Positions 22,091 through 34,545 of a stretch of 64,000 nucleotides of DNA are shown here, one piece after another. Position 1 is the first letter of the stretch. Each line of letters starts with the position of its first letter. The notes under the pieces are model-generated. The model worked only from the letters and a program-made list of their open reading frames with translations, was not told the DNA's origin and searched no databases. Source of the stretch: Gnetum montanum (Eukaryota; Streptophyta; Gnetopsida; Gnetales; Gnetaceae); contig MNCI01027315.1 in assembly GCA_015680685.1 (NCBI GenBank), forward strand, positions 236,921 to 300,920. Direction: 5' to 3'. Made by a program: the position numbers and the translations under genes.

Positions 22091-22094
22091 CGAA

Positions 22095-23500
22095 AAGGTT
22101 TCAGTTGTTGGTGGTTGACCAACTATGTTCTGGTGGGGTCCTCAGGTTTGTGGATAAGCAAGGCTCCGGATGGGAAGGTTTCGGAGATAATGTAAGGTCC
22201 CTCCCACAGTGTTTGAAACTTGGTCGATTGAGATACATGTGAGGGGTTCCAATCCAACACCTTGTCTCCACATCTAAATGTGACCTTTCAAATCCTAAGA
22301 TCATGTCGTTTTTTGTTATAGGCCTTGTGGATCTCATTTGAAGATAGGGCAACTAATTAGTTCTCATCTAGCACACTTAAATTGATAAGTCGTTCGCGTT
22401 GTACTAGTGGGAGGTCAAGGCCTAAGTCACTGGCGGTGGATAGTGTGTGGAGTTCGGCCTGAATTGGAAGTGTTGGTAACTTTTCGTACACTAACTCATA
22501 GGGAGAGTACCCTACAGGAAGTTTCCAATTGGAGCGATAGGCCCATAGGGCATCATTAAGTTTGGTACTCCAATCCCTCCTATATTTGCTGATGGTTTGG
22601 GTAAGGATCTTGGTGATCTCCCTATTGCTAACTTCAACCTGCCCATTGGCTTGGGGTGATAAGGTGTGGTAAATTTATGGGTGACCCAGAAGTGTTGCAT
22701 GAGTTTTTGAAAAGTGACACCTGTGAAATGAGTTCCATTATCTGAAATGAGTGCACGTGACACTCCAAACCTATTGATGATTTGTTTTTGGACAAATCAT
22801 GTGATGGTGTTGGAAGAATAGTCGATGATGGCTGCCTCTTCCACCCACTTTGTATAGTAGTCCACAGCTATGATGATGTATGCCTTCCTATTTGATAGGG
22901 GAGTGATGGGCCCCATGAAGTCAATGCCCCAGATGTCAAAGGGCTCCAATGGTTGGATCCACTATTGAGGTCCCTCCAACTGTGTCGTCATCCCACCATC
23001 TTTTTGACATCGTTCGCAGGAGTGGGTGAACCATTGTGCATCCCTGAAAATTATGGGCTAGTAATACCCTACAAAAAGGATCTTAATGACTGTGTGGCAT
23101 CTAGCATAGTGGTCCCCACAAGGACCCTCATGAGCATCTTGGTGGATGCATAGTGTATCATCATTAGGGACACACCATCGGACCAAGCCATCTGTGCACA
23201 CCTTATAAAGGTGATCGTTGATTTCCATGAAATGCTTGGCCTTGTGGAGAAACTGTTGTTTCTGCCGATGGTTCCACTTCTTTGGCAACTCATGGGTTGT
23301 GAGGTAGGTGAGGATGTGGTGAAACCAAGGGGATTCCTTGGGCACTTGCGGATCGACTGCACCTATGAAGAGGAGTTCATCTGGAAATTGGTTAAAGAGG
23401 GGCTCCTCCTCTGCTACGTCATCCCATCGCAACCAAGACAAGTGGTCAGTAACCACATTCTTGGTTCCCTTTTGGTCTACCATGGTAAGATCAAACTCCT
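22095..23500 (-). pseudogene. Element 1 integrase
   Basis: After RNase H (ends near 23500) the minus strand reads through an H2C2 zinc finger (HEGPCGDHYARCH region, then HSCERCQKDGG), the catalytic core with DIWGIDFMG (first Asp) and LISDNGTHF (second Asp), and, after a one-base frame change near 22640, the segment with the conserved Glu. The C-terminal domain (about 22350-22100) includes KFQTLWEGPY-like sequence. It would insert the cDNA copy. Stops (for example after VGYY) and frame changes inactivate it. Element 2 lacks the C-terminal part. Confidence 0.85.
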
Positions 23501-25070
23501 AAAGAATCACCAACCACCAAATGATGCGGGGGCTCACCATTGATTTGTTCATCAGGAACCGAATAACATTGTGGTTAGTATGCATGAACACCTTGTATCT
23601 GAGCACATAGTGCCAGAATTTTTCCAAGGCAAACACCACTGCCATCAACTCCTTCTCGATGGTGGTGTAGTTCAGTTGAGCACCCACAATGCTACGACTT
23701 GCACAGTGGATATAATATGGATGTTTCTGATCATCAAATTGTGTAAGCATGGCTCCCAAGGAATAGTTGGATGTATCTGTCATGATGTGGAAAGGCTTGA
23801 ACCAATTAGGTGCCCATAGAATTGGAGTTTCTACAAGTTTCTGTTTCAGCGCTTGGAATGTAGATTCGCACTCCTTGGTCCAGATGAATAGAGCATCTTT
23901 CTTTGTAAGTTCTACCAACAACCTGGTGATCTTCAAGAAGTCTTCAATGAAGCACTGGTAGTAACCAGTGTGGCCAAGGAATGACCGAACATCTTTTACG
24001 GTGCTTGGTTGGCGGGTGATTCCTTGGATGACCCTGATCTTTTCAAGATCCATGCTAATCCTTTTCTATGAGATGCAATGCCCCAACATAATGCCTTCTT
24101 GGACCATCAAATGGCTTTTCTACCAATTGAGTTGCAGATTAGTGTCTACACATCTTTTTAGAACCTACTCAGGACGGTCCAAGGATTGCTCGAACGTGGC
24201 CCCATAGGTAGAGAAGTTATCCATGAAGACTTCTACCCCATTGCCAATCTGTTGCTGGAAGATGCTGAGGACAAGGTGTTGGAACATGGTAGGTGCATTA
24301 CATAGGCCAAAAGGCATCTTCTTATATATGAAAGTCCCCCATGGACTTGTGAAAGTTGTTTTGGCCTGGTCCTCTGGTGCAATTTGGATTTGGTTATAGC
24401 CACTATAACCATCCAAAAAGCTATAATAACAGTGCCCTGCGATGGTGTCCAACACCTGTTCTACAAATGGGAGTGGGAAGTGATCCTTGAAAGTAGCATG
24501 TTGAGCAACCGAAAATCTATACAGACCCTCCATTTACCACCCTTCTTCGGCACCATAATGAGTGGGCTAACCCATTTGCTATCGACAATAGAATAGATGA
24601 ACCTCACCTTTAGTAATTGCACGATCTCATCTTTGACAACTTGCTTTAGTTTGGGATTCAATTGTCATTGTGGTTGGTGGTGTGGTTTCATGGAGGGGTC
24701 AATGTAGATCCAATGTTGGTAGACCCTAGGATAAACTCTCGTTAACTTAAGATACGACCATGCAAATGCAACATCCCATATGTTCACCACCTTTAGCAAC
24801 TTCTATTTTTGTTCAGGAGCGAGTGTGGCACTGATAATGACTAGTTTCCCATTATGTAAGAATGCATACTCCAGGTGGGCTAGTAAATATTTTAGTTCCA
24901 GGGGTTCTTGTTTGAAACTCTTAGGGATTTGTAGCTTCCCACAATCATCATGGTCATCAACAGTGGAGACCTATTGATGAACCTCTTCCATTTTGTCCAT
25001 GGTTTTAATGTAGGCTTGTACAAGCCCCTTCGATGGTTCCATGCACAATGTGCTACTAGCAGGATTAGCT
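23500..25070 (-). pseudogene. Element 1 reverse transcriptase and RNase H
   Basis: The RT begins after a linker (about 25070-24700, with HLEYAFL) and shows WVSPLIMVPKKGGKWRVCID, DHFPLPFVEQVLD, SFLDGYSGYNQI, MPFGLCNAPTMFQ and the catalytic box VFMDN, where the usual second Asp is Asn. RNase H follows (about 23950-23500) with TDTSNYSLGAML and YTTIEKELMAVVFALEKF. This set is typical of Athila/Tat-branch Ty3/gypsy elements. A stop at about 24165 and a frame change separate the RT palm from the connection. The FMDN change alone should abolish polymerisation. Confidence 0.92.
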
Positions 25071-25169
25071 GTCAGCCACTGGGTGCCCTCTTGGTTGGTG
25101 GTTGCTGCGTACAGGCACTGTTGAACAGGTGATTCCTCGATACATTGACTACATGCTTAAATGGATAGC

Positions 25170-25675
25170 CTCTTATCAGACCATAACTACTGCACATAGT
25201 TGCACCTGGAGTCACTGTACGCGATGCATGGAATGTGCTTCTTCTCGATCTTCCTGAAAGGATTTTCCTTTGAAATTTCAAGGGATAGATCTTGGAGTCC
25301 TAGTCGTGCGTCCACCATGCTCATCCAGGCTCTTCCCATGATGATTGGGAAGTTCCCCTTGTAGTTCTCCACACGAATGACTAGGAAATTAGTAGGATAG
25401 GACCACCCTCAAACGATGGTCACAATGTCCTCCACCAATCCCAAGGGAATGGTGATGGACTGGTCTGCTAACTTGAGCCAAATGTTGCTCTTCTTTAGCG
25501 GGGGTAAGTTCCAGTTCTTGTACATGTCATGAGAGATCAAATTGACTTTTGACCCCAAGTCTAGAAAAGCTTTGCATAGCTTATTCCTTGCTACCTGAAG
25601 ACAGATGAGGGGGCTTCCTGGATTAGTTAATTTTTGGGGAAGATGACCTACCTTAATCCAGTCAGTCATGGCGTG
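25170..25675 (-). pseudogene. Element 1 aspartic protease
   Basis: Minus frame 25669-25409 has KAFLDLGSKVNLISHDMYKN and LKLADQSITIPLGLVED. DLG(S/A)xVNL is the active-site form found in the Athila branch. The frame continues in 25372-25187 with GNFPIIMGRAWMSMVDARLG. It would process the Gag-Pol polyprotein. A stop and a frame change lie between the two halves. Confidence 0.85.
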
Positions 25676-25789
25676 TGTGAGCCTGACCGTTTGGACGTTG
25701 GAGTGTAGTTGACTTGAAGGCTACTCGAGCGCTGGAATAGTGGATGCACTTGAAGGTTCAGAGGCACTGGCCATAGGTGCATGTGAGGG

Positions 25790-28173
25790 TATGTTCAGAT
25801 TGTTGGGTCAGAAAAAAGGACATTTTCATGGCTTGGGTTTTGGTCCACTCGACTGAGGTGCCGATTGTAAGTTAACAGCCCTCGTACCATTTCGTTGCTG
25901 CGATTGTGGCGATATCTCTTCCTGCATTGGTGGAGCAGGTGGCAGCTGAGTGGGATGTTGTGGAGTGGTAGGAGAAGGTGATGAAGGATAGAAGAGATGT
26001 CAATTTTCCCCCTGGGTGATGGAGATTGAGGTTGGAAATATTCTGGGGGGTGGTAATAACTTGGAAAGGTCGCATGATTGGAAGAGTCCCATGGAGAGAC
26101 CATTTCTTGAAAATAGTACCCAAAAGGATTTAGCTTTTTGTAAGGGTACTACTACCTTGGAGGTGGCATCCCCCATGCTTGTGGGTGCTACCACTACTGG
26201 AAGTATTTGTAAGATTGCGATGGTATTCCACTTGGATAGTATCCTTGCTGCTGGTGGAACTGCCTTGGGTTTCCTTGTGGGTAAGGAAACCTTTGGGATG
26301 TTTGCCTCTTTGCTAAGCAAGGATTCAATGCATACACCCAAGACTCTTGAAGATGTGACACCACAAAAAAACATCCCTTAGGATGTTCATATTGGCATAT
26401 GCCACATTCATCATCCTCCTCGGTGTTAGAGTCTACAACCTACTCTGCTACAAAAAATTTTCCCTTACCCTTATATTGGGCACATTCAGCTTCCTTCTTC
26501 CTGCGCTGATAATGATCATTACCTTGTTCTCTAGACTCCTCTACAATTTTTAGCACACTTTGGAATTTTTTTTCCAAAGATTCCCACATCTTATCAACCT
26601 TTTATAATATTTCAGATGAAAACTTTTGTAAAGGCAAGGTCTTTCGGTTCACCACTGCTTCCAGTGGTGATTCCTCCTTCTCGTCACAGAATCAAACCTC
26701 CCTCTTTCTGATGGAGGGATCCTAATTAAATTTTTCTACATTCTCCTTCTTTCTAAGTTCTCCTTTGTTCCTAGCCACCTATTCAATGAGGTGCTGCAAT
26801 TGATGGACCCTTAGCTCCGACAGTCATCCCTGGGCATACACGCCAAGGGTCTTTCATGTTTCAAAATGGAGCCCATCAATGATGTGGTGAAGCTGTGCCC
26901 GCTGAGAGTAGCCATGACTAGGGCATCGATGTAGCAATGAATAGTATCTTCTCATGGCTGCATCCAAGGGTTTATGATTACCTTACTTCCACCCTTGAAC
27001 TTGACGTCTTAGGTCTGCCACTCTAGAGTACATTTGATACTTGTCATTGAAAATCTCACGCATCATACTCCATCTTCTGATTGATTCTAGCTTCAAGGAC
27101 TAGTACCAGTTCTCTGCTTCCTTGATGAGTGTGCGAGGGAACATCTTTAGCTTCTGCCAATCATTGTCAATGTTCTACAGGGTGCAGGCATCATGGAACG
27201 CCTGTACGTGAGTTTGCATATCACAGTTGTATCCCCCTTCAAATCTGGGGATGTTGTTCATATCAATGCGCTTGATCCAACTATCCTTCATGTGCCTACT
27301 AGGGATCTGAACTGCCTCAATGATTTGGAGCATGCTCTGAGTAGCCAACAATGGCTCATCCAAGTCAAAGTCTTGCTAAGGACCATGATGTCTATGACGA
27401 TTCTAGCTACCCCTCCTTTCATGCCGGTGAGCATCGTGTGATTAGTTGTGCACTTCCTCATGTTGTCCCTTTCAATCCTTTCGACCACCATACTTTCGCT
27501 CCTTTCTACCCTAGTTACGATTCGAGCCTGAGCTGGATGAAGGTATAGGAGAGCGAGAGGATGGAGAAGAAGGAGAGGAATTGCCACCGCTCTGATGTCG
27601 ATCTCCCCCTCTACCTTGATGACAGCCTCAATCATCCTACCCATCCCTACTATGTGACCCTCCATCCCCTTGGGGATCTCAGTCACTTAGAGGCTTGCTC
27701 TGGATGATGGACTGAAGGATCTGCTACCCCAGAGGAAGTTCAATCGAGTGGGAATCATGAAAGATGGGATCCCCATTGTCCTGCAGCCCTTGCGAGAATA
27801 AGGGGTTACTAAATTGTTTCCCCTTCAGGTGTTCATATCTTTTTGCCTGCTGCTGGTCTCGTGCTCGTTGAGCCTCAATGGGATGATAGTCCTGGTAGTC
27901 ATGGTCCTCCATGACATACTCCACTCCACAGTCCTGGATGCCTAGCCTGCCAAGATTGTGAAATAGCATTGCAGGAGCCGATCGGTCAGGCAGTAGTACT
28001 ATGTTGCCCTCCATATCCCGCCATCGTAGATGCTCATCCTGATGTAGGATGAATGTGAAGTCAGGGACATATTCATCAGGATGCCTATATACCACCCGAC
28101 ATTCTTGTGGCATCAGAGGGTTGGATACCTCTCGCCTATGAGAAGAAGTCATATTGGATGTTAGATAATCCAT
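25790..28173 (-). pseudogene. Element 1 gag
   Basis: The start at 28173 (MDYLTSNM...) lies about 145 bp from the primer site and is matched by element 2 (50983). The first 149 codons are open and contain HPDEYVPDFTFILHQDEHLR. The core (about 27360-26830) has FEGGYNCDMQTHVQAFHDAC and a retrotransposon-gag-like helix-rich region. Near 26413-26373 is a zinc-knuckle-like CGICQYEHPKGC (CX2CX3HX3C), then a Gln/Pro/Tyr-rich tail. Gag packages the RNA and forms the particle. Many stops and frame changes. Confidence 0.85.
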
Positions 28174-28293
28174 TTAATCAGTGTACCTTATGTTTACTTT
28201 AATCCACCTAGCATGCATAAATGTTACTCTCCTGGGTCCATTCCAATTCCTTGGATGATAAGGTCGCTAAGGTTAAAGGGTGCATATAAGACT

Positions 28294-28317
28294 AATAGTC
28301 CCTGGCAACAGCACCAA
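28294..28317 (-). promoter_or_regulatory. Element 1 primer-binding site (tRNA-Asp type)
   Basis: Minus strand TTGGTGCTGTTGCCAGGGAC follows the 5' LTR directly. It resembles the tRNA-Asp-complementary site TGGCGCCGTTGCCGGGGA with a few transitions. Element 2 and 3b carry better-preserved forms. Confidence 0.85.
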
Positions 28318-29192
28318 TGATGAGCGGCTAGGTACCCCTACGCCCAACCATACGAATCACGGGTGTTCACACATGACTTGGTCGAATTTCATAGACTGTA
28401 AGCACTTAACATACACCCGACACTAACCATCAAACCTTGGCTTAGAACGGTCATCATCTTCCTAACCTCACTTGTGATGTTCTAATTATGATGGTTAAGT
28501 GAGATTAAGGCTAATGATTTTTATGGTCTTTTACTTTATCTTTTGGCATCTAATTAAAGTATGGAAATTAAGGAATGAACTATTATCTAATCTATGGTTA
28601 TCCTAATTTGTATTCTAACTATTCGTAGCATAAGTAGCCGATCCCATCTTCCAGGCATGTTCTGAGCATCCCCTAAACACTACTGGGTTACCAGACATTA
28701 AGCGTCACTGGGTTACCAAGTGTTGGGTTTACATTCAAGATGGTTGTACTTATGGTCTTTACGAACTTATAAGAGTGCTAAAGTGATTAAAATAACAATA
28801 ACAGAAACTTAAGTAAGTATCAAAGCATAAACATATTAAACTAATGAATGTAATAAATGACTAAGTCCAAATGCTGTAAGGAATTCTTGAAGAGTTCGTC
28901 TTTATTGCCATCACGCCAATGGGCTCAGATACATCAACGCTCGAATAAAGAGCCGATCACTTTTCTTACACCTGATGTGGGCACTTGGAAAATATTCTAT
29001 CTCCTACAGAAACAAACTACAAGAGCTTCGCTACAACTAACTGAAAGGTACCTAAATGAGGTAGAATGCCCTCTTATTTATAGGCCGAAATAGGCTCCAC
29101 GTAAATGGGGCCATGTCGACGCATGGAAGGCTGAGTCGACGGGGCTGGGTATACACGGCCTAGTCAACGCAGCGACTAATGACACTTCATCA
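28318..29192 (-). repeat. Element 1 5' LTR
   Basis: 875 bp, TG...CA. It contains the TATA box (minus CTATAAATAA, 29074-29083). The palindrome block upstream of TATA is partly altered compared with the other LTR. An open frame at 28857-29093 on the plus strand is antisense to the transcript and is not treated as a gene. Confidence 0.92.
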
Positions 29193-29984
29193 ATTTCCCA
29201 CTATAAAGAATTAGTAATGTCATTTGCATTGTTGGATCATGAATTACCAAATATTTTCACTGTGGGTCCATTGTCATTATAGGTTGTATAATGAACTGAA
29301 AGAAAAGTTCTTCAAGAAGCCTAGTTTAGATTAAAAATCCTTAAGTCTTGGTTCTAGTGTCACCATCATTGTTAAGTGAATTATTACCTTCTAAATATAT
29401 AGTGAAATATAAAACTCCCAAGTCAAGGGAGAGTCATCAACTAGTGCTTTTGACAATTTGTTGAATGCAAATATAGACTCTTTTACTAACTAATGACATT
29501 TTTTAAAGCTTTCTTGGTTTTATCTTATTATGTTTAATACTTTTGTAGTTGAGGGTGAAGTTAAAACATTATTGAATTTTCATGGCAATCATATTTTCTT
29601 TCTAGATAGTTTATGTTTTCCTTGTAATATATTTTGAAAGAGATAATATCTCTAATGTCTCTAGTTATTCTTTCTTATATTTCTAATGAACTTTAAGGCC
29701 AAAATAACTTATAATATGATTCTAGGAAAAGAAATTGCTCACTATCATTAGTATTTTTCTTAAGCCAAATGGTACTCAATTCAAATGATTATCTATAAGG
29801 AATTTTTATTAGAGCTTACTACTCCACAACCATTGGTAGTGGAAAAAAGTCTTGATTATTTTTGTTGTATTTTGAAAAAGCTAAAATAATATTTTTTATT
29901 AGTTAATCATTTTCTTTTAACTCATAGAATGATAATTAGATAGTTAAGTACATTAAAATTTTGAACATTAAGCTTGAGGGATGG
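29193..29984 (+). mobile_element. Element 5 interior, last part, copy A
   Basis: Continues the sequence interrupted at 16151 and matches copy B at 49580-49932 and 61146-61581. A frame starting near 29193 (HYKELVMSFALLDHELPN) appears to be the C-terminal end of the element 5 protein. The end AAGCTTGAGGGATGG (29970-29984) is the polypurine tract before LTR2. Confidence 0.7.
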
Positions 29985-30368
29985 TGTTAAGAACTTATAT
30001 GTTCTATCAAGTTTAATGTTTAAAATAAGGTCTATATTGGGTGATGTCCTAAACTCATGTTCACATTGTCATGATGATGTTTGTTATTTCACATTTAATA
30101 ATTAGTTATTTCTCTAAATACTTGTTAATATGTTATTGACTAATTGTCATATCTATTTCTATAATCAACATGATGGTTTTTTCATAACTATATATACATC
30201 TAGTTTTCATGTTCAAGACGTACATTAAATACATTAAAGATTGACTAGTTACCTAGCTAAACAATTTATAATGTTATTAAACATTAATATATTTTATTAA
30301 TTTATATTAACATAATTTTTTATTTATTTCTTTGGACCTTGTGATCTTCTTGATCACAAAATTTAATA
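29985..30368 (+). repeat. Element 5 LTR2, copy A
   Basis: 384 bp, TGTTAAGAAC...ATTTAATA. The end is TA where LTR1 has CA, consistent with a C-to-T change. Matches LTR1 and the copy-B LTR. Confidence 0.8.
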
Positions 30369-32182
30369 AAGCATTTATATCCAATGATTAGGAAAAGTCA
30401 TTTTCTATAGCACCTCTCTCATGTAGCTTCAATTGACTATATCATATACTTTTTAAATATCAAGCTTTAACATAATCTTGGGCTATTTTTACAAATAAGT
30501 TAAATAAATAATGTCTTGCACTAGAAGCATTTGATCTAAGATTTGTCTCCCTTCTACAAAACTAACTTATTCTCTAGTAATGAAAGGAGGTGTCATCTTT
30601 TGTAACTGAAGCATTGTAAGTTTTGAAAAACTTTCATAGAAAGAAGTACATAAGTTAATAGGCTGATAATCTTTATGATCAATATCATCCATTTATTTTT
30701 ACAGTAGAATCATCCAAGTACATTCCATTTTGATTTCATCCTCCTAGTTCTTCAAAAGTCAAATACAACATTATAAATATCCTTTTGAATAATCTTTCAA
30801 AAATGTTTATCAAAAACAAATGAAAAACCATCCATAACTAGAGCTTTTTAGAAATCCATGAAGAAAACCATTGTTGGAATTTCCTTTGTAGTAGGAGAGT
30901 AGTTGAACAATAGGATATCCTCATGTGATAAATAATGATCAATGCTTGGTATAATTTTCTCCATATCTTGCTTATGTGAAATGTGATTTAAGTTAAAAAA
31001 GTTTTATAAAATTGAATAGTAATTACTATAATACCAGTCACTTCATGTACTAAGTCTTCATTCTTGTTTCATAAGGCTAATATGCAATTCCTCTTATGTT
31101 GTAGTGAAGCATGCATATGAGAAAATATGGAACCCTCATTTCCAAAAGCAAAATAGTTTATTTGAGATCTCTGCCAACAATTTATCTTTCTTGATGTTGA
31201 ATGTCATAATATTCTTGAAGATAGATCATCTCTATTTTTGATCAGTTGATGTCCAACCTTCCTCATACAAATGTATTTGGGATTCTTGAATATTTTACAA
31301 ACACTCATGTTTTAGTTACTTTCAATTTCAAGGATTAAGTTGCTTCTAAGTAAGGATCTTTTGTCTTAAAATTTGGAATTTTTGCAAAACCCTACATTGA
31401 GAAGTACCTTGTATAGTAAATTATCATTATTTGTTTGCAATCTTATGCATATTTCAAAAGTCACTATATCTTTATTCTATTTAAAAATAGGATTTAGTTA
31501 TTGTAATTATTCTATCCAAAAAGTAGAGGCCAATGATTAGAAGAGGTCCTAGTTAGTCTTTTAGGTTTTGCACATGAAAATAAATTAAGCCAACTATCAT
31601 CATAATGTGATCTAACTTACTATTAATATAATCTTTGTCTTGCCTCATGTTTATTCAAGTATACTCATCTTGAAACTCTAGAAGATCCATAAAACCTAAG
31701 CTATAAATTACTATTACAAAAATCTCATTACCTACATTCTAAATTCTTTCATAGTCAATTTTATTTAAAGGATGTAAAATGATATTAAAATTTCCTAAAA
31801 CACATAACAATTTATTTATAAAAGCATAAATATTAGAAAAATTCTACCAAAATGCTTTCTTTCCTTGTAGCCTCACTGAGCCATAAACATTAACAACACC
31901 TATTTCTCATTTATCTCAATAGCTATCACAGTAGCATTTTAAAAAACTAGATGTTCCTTAAAATATCTATGCTAAACTATTCAAATTTTGCTAGATCAAC
32001 CCTATATTGCATAGAAAACATATCTCACCTTACCAAAAATTTTTCTCCACAAAAAATACTTCATTCCTCATTTTTTTCTTGAATGCACATTTTATTAGAA
32101 ATTTCAAAACAACACCAATGTTACATGATTTACTAAGGTAAGGGATTGTAGTAACCCTCACATTCTAGCAAATGATCTTCAT
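30369..32182 (-). mobile_element. LINE (L1-type) ORF2: endonuclease and RT, 3'-truncated by element 5
   Basis: The minus-strand start at 32182 reads MKIIC, a stop where Trp is usual, then NVR, the classic beginning of an APE-type endonuclease. About 31905-31745 gives VNVYGSVRLQGKKAFW and, further on, LGNFNIILHPLNKIDYERI (the GDFN region, with Asp changed to Asn). RT follows: DGFSFVF..KHF.KIIQKD near 30870-30780, VSFVEGRQILDQMLLVQDII near 30570-30520, and LDI.KVYDIVN.SYM near 30460-30420. The sequence ends at the LTR2 boundary and resumes at 9745-9381. Multiple stops. A second copy begins at 62610. Confidence 0.85.
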
Positions 32183-33130
32183 TTGGGCATGGAGGCTGAG
32201 GATCATCTATGCCATTATCCAATAGATTAAAACACATAATAGTATGTGGAAGTTACTCGTAATTAATTCTTAGTCATATCTTTTGGTTAATATTTGTTAG
32301 TTGTGGCTTGTCCAATGGGATTGGTAGAAATAGTATAAGTGTTGCCTCTATTGCTAAAAAGGATCATTACCTAGAGCCACAGTACTCATCTCACTAAGTG
32401 GAGTCCCAAGAGGGTCGGTAGATGAGTGAAAGCCTAACCTCTTCAAGCGCTTGTGCCTTTGCTATTAAAACTAGAAAATCATCATGATCTTTCTCTAGTT
32501 CAAACTAGGTTTGAATGTTCCAAACTATAGTAGGATCTATTGTATAATACTAAGATTTGAGAATCCATCTATTAACTTCCCTTTTTTTAGGTTGAAAGTG
32601 CAAGACGGTTTGAGATCCATCATTTCTTTGACATTTATATAAATATGTATTTTAAGATTTGTAGCATATGGATCAAATTTTTACCACACAAGAAATCCTT
32701 TTAGCCACATTGCAAATTTGAGAAACTTGATGTATCATAATTAAAATCCACTTTTGCTTTAGATAAATAACAATACCCTCATCTTGAAAAATATTTCTTC
32801 TTCTACACATTGCATCCTGAAGCCTAAGGATGAAAAAGCCAATTATCATCAAGGTACTTGTCTGCCTCCATAAAAAATGAGTTGCCTTCTTTCTTGGTTT
32901 GACATTGAAAAATCTATAAATGATCAGACAACCTTGAAATAGCTAATGAGTATCCCTAGCTATGTAAAATATTCATCATCTTCATAACTATAAATACATA
33001 ATCCATTCATTAAACTAGAGAATTATGAATGTATACATGCTGTTGTTCATTTACGTTACTATCTACTTCAAAAATACTTGCATCAAGAGTTACAAATGTA
33101 GTACATTTAGATATATTATGCTATTAGATC
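32183..33130 (-). mobile_element. LINE upstream region, possible ORF1
   Basis: The minus strand has coding-looking but broken segments, for example about 32740-32600 with CGKNLIHML or, in another frame, FDPYATNLKIHIYINV, which recalls the DUF4283-type ORF1 of plant LINEs. No zinc knuckle was found. The 5' limit of the LINE is not defined. Confidence 0.4.
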
Positions 33131-33142
33131 CCCTTGCTACAA

Positions 33143-33335
33143 CCTCACCAATGCATCAAACCCTTACTACAATCTTTGTTGAAATCCTCATTGATACATC
33201 AAACCTATGCTACAATCTTCATTGAAATCCTCACCAGTGCATCAAAATTTTATTATAGTCTTCACCAAAACCCTCATTGATGCATCAATCCCTCATCAAC
33301 ACATCAAATTCTTATTACAATATTCATTGACATCC
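33143..33335. repeat. Minisatellite, 43-bp unit, about 4.5 copies
   Basis: Successive units start CCTCACCAATGCATCAAACC, CCTCATTGATACATCAAACC, CCTCACCAGTGCATCAAAAT and CCTCATTGATGCATCAATCC, with a 43-bp period in the first three intervals. The last copy is irregular. Divergence between units shows it is old. Confidence 0.85.
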
Positions 33336-33379
33336 TCAAAATTAAAAGTTGTTGATAGGTGGTATTGTGTATAAAAAAC

Positions 33380-34400
33380 TTAAACCTAAATATCTTGGCT
33401 TCAAATCTTTTGCTAAAAATAATATTTTAAGAATGGAAGGCTAGGTATGTGGAGGATAAGGTCATCTTAATTTCAAATTTCCTGAAGCTAATCAATTGTA
33501 GAAAATTTGATATTATAAAGAATTCAAGAAAAAAAAACTCTTTCTTCTTGGATGGAATGATGACAATAACGAAGAAGAAGTAAGTGACAATGATGTATCT
33601 AAAGAATCACACTTACTTTTCATGGACATAGCCTATAAAATCCCAAAGAATGATGATCATCAATTAAATTATGAAAATGATGGGACTTTGCAAGAAAGTA
33701 TGATTACTTATGTGATGAATTTATTTCCTTAAAGAAATTATGTGATAAAATGAAGAAATTACTACATCATAGAGAATTAGCTTTTGAAGAACTTTAACTT
33801 AAGCATAATACTTTGGAAAACGAAAACTCAGACCATATGGTTGAGCTTGAAAAACTAACAAATTTGATTAAGTAGCTCAACAAAGGACTTGCATGTGCAA
33901 ATATGATTAATAAAATATTCACAAAAGGAAAGGAGATTAGATCAAATTCCATAGGTAAATTGAGGTGTGGTAGGCTAAGGATTACGCTTTGACAATGAAG
34001 AGATCTTAATCATAAAAGAGAACTTGAAAATGATTTCTCACATTTTACCTTTACTCGAAGCATCTAACCTAAATGGAGATATGAACATAGACTTCAACAT
34101 TTTACAAGAATGAAAAATGCTATATGCTTTTATTACGGTATATTTGGACATATTTAATATAGTTGGCATTGAAGATTAAAATATTACTTTAGTACCTATA
34201 ACTTGATTTAAAAGAACCTAACGTTGGGTAGAGAAAATGTGTAGGTCAAGAATGTATGAAAACCAAAATTCAAGTCCCAAGAAAAAGGAATGTTTGCTTA
34301 GGTGGCTCTTGTAGCTCTAAAACAACACATGTGATATATTGATCATAGATGCTTACATCACATGATTGGTAACCAATCTTAATTCATATAATTCCTTGAT
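33380..34400 (+). mobile_element. Ty1/copia remnant: gag and start of protease
   Basis: The plus strand shows KKTLFLGWNDDNNEEEVSDN then ESHLLFMDI, the acidic segment following the gag core in plant copia elements. A zinc-knuckle trace NAICFYYGIFGHI (about 34116-34155) comes next, and then MALKQ-like sequence with YIDHRCLHHMIGNQS (about 34318-34373), matching the copia protease phrase W.(I/L)DSG.S.HM(T)G. Asp and several other positions are changed and frames shift repeatedly. Integrase and RT are missing. It was not delimited by LTRs. Confidence 0.7.
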
Positions 34401-34404
34401 TAAT

Positions 34405-34545
34405 GAGATGTTAGCCTAGTAGTAAGAATCTTAATTTGAAAGCTCTTAGTTATGGGTTTGATTCTACTAGGAAATTCTAAGTTATAAAGTTTTAATTAAA
34501 CTATATTTCTTGGGGATGTACCTATATAATTATTTAAAGAGAAAT
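34405..34545 (+). mobile_element. Candidate tRNA-derived SINE
   Basis: TAGCCTAGTAG (34412-34422) fits the RNA polymerase III A box. GGTTTGATTCT (34455-34465) fits the B box GGTTCGANTCC after a CpG-to-TpG change. The A-to-B spacing of about 43 nt is in the usual range. It lies within or beside the copia remnant. The 3' end and any target duplication were not resolved. Confidence 0.55.

Larger units (their letters stand above)
16152..29192 (-). mobile_element. Element 1: Athila/Tat-type Ty3/gypsy retrotransposon, near full length
   Basis: A 13.04-kb element flanked by long direct repeats with TG...CA ends (16152-17020 and 28318-29192). The flanks ATTGC and ATTTC are a 5-bp target duplication with one difference; the empty site is visible in copy B near 49580 (TTCATTGCCCAC). 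On the minus strand the order is LTR, primer site, gag, protease, RT, RNase H, integrase, spacer, third ORF, polypurine tract, LTR. RT and RNase H motifs match the Athila/Tat branch, as does the tRNA-Asp-type primer site. Frameshifts and stops run through every ORF, so it cannot move by itself. Confidence 0.93.

Noticed and set aside
21678-22091. 137-codon Phe/Tyr-rich frame after integrase, possible membrane protein
   Set aside because: Hydrophobic only because of an A/T-rich homopolymer-like stretch; the start overlaps the integrase tail in another frame. No support as a gene.
28857-29093. Plus-strand open frame in the element 1 LTR, recurring in other LTRs (50306-50001, 60609-60232 minus)
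   Set aside because: It is antisense to the element transcript and covers R/U5 with TATA and polyadenylation signals. Recurrence is explained by LTR homology.
33143-33335. Possible CRISPR-like array because of regular repeat spacing
   Set aside because: Units are contiguous and divergent with no unique spacers; this is a plant minisatellite.
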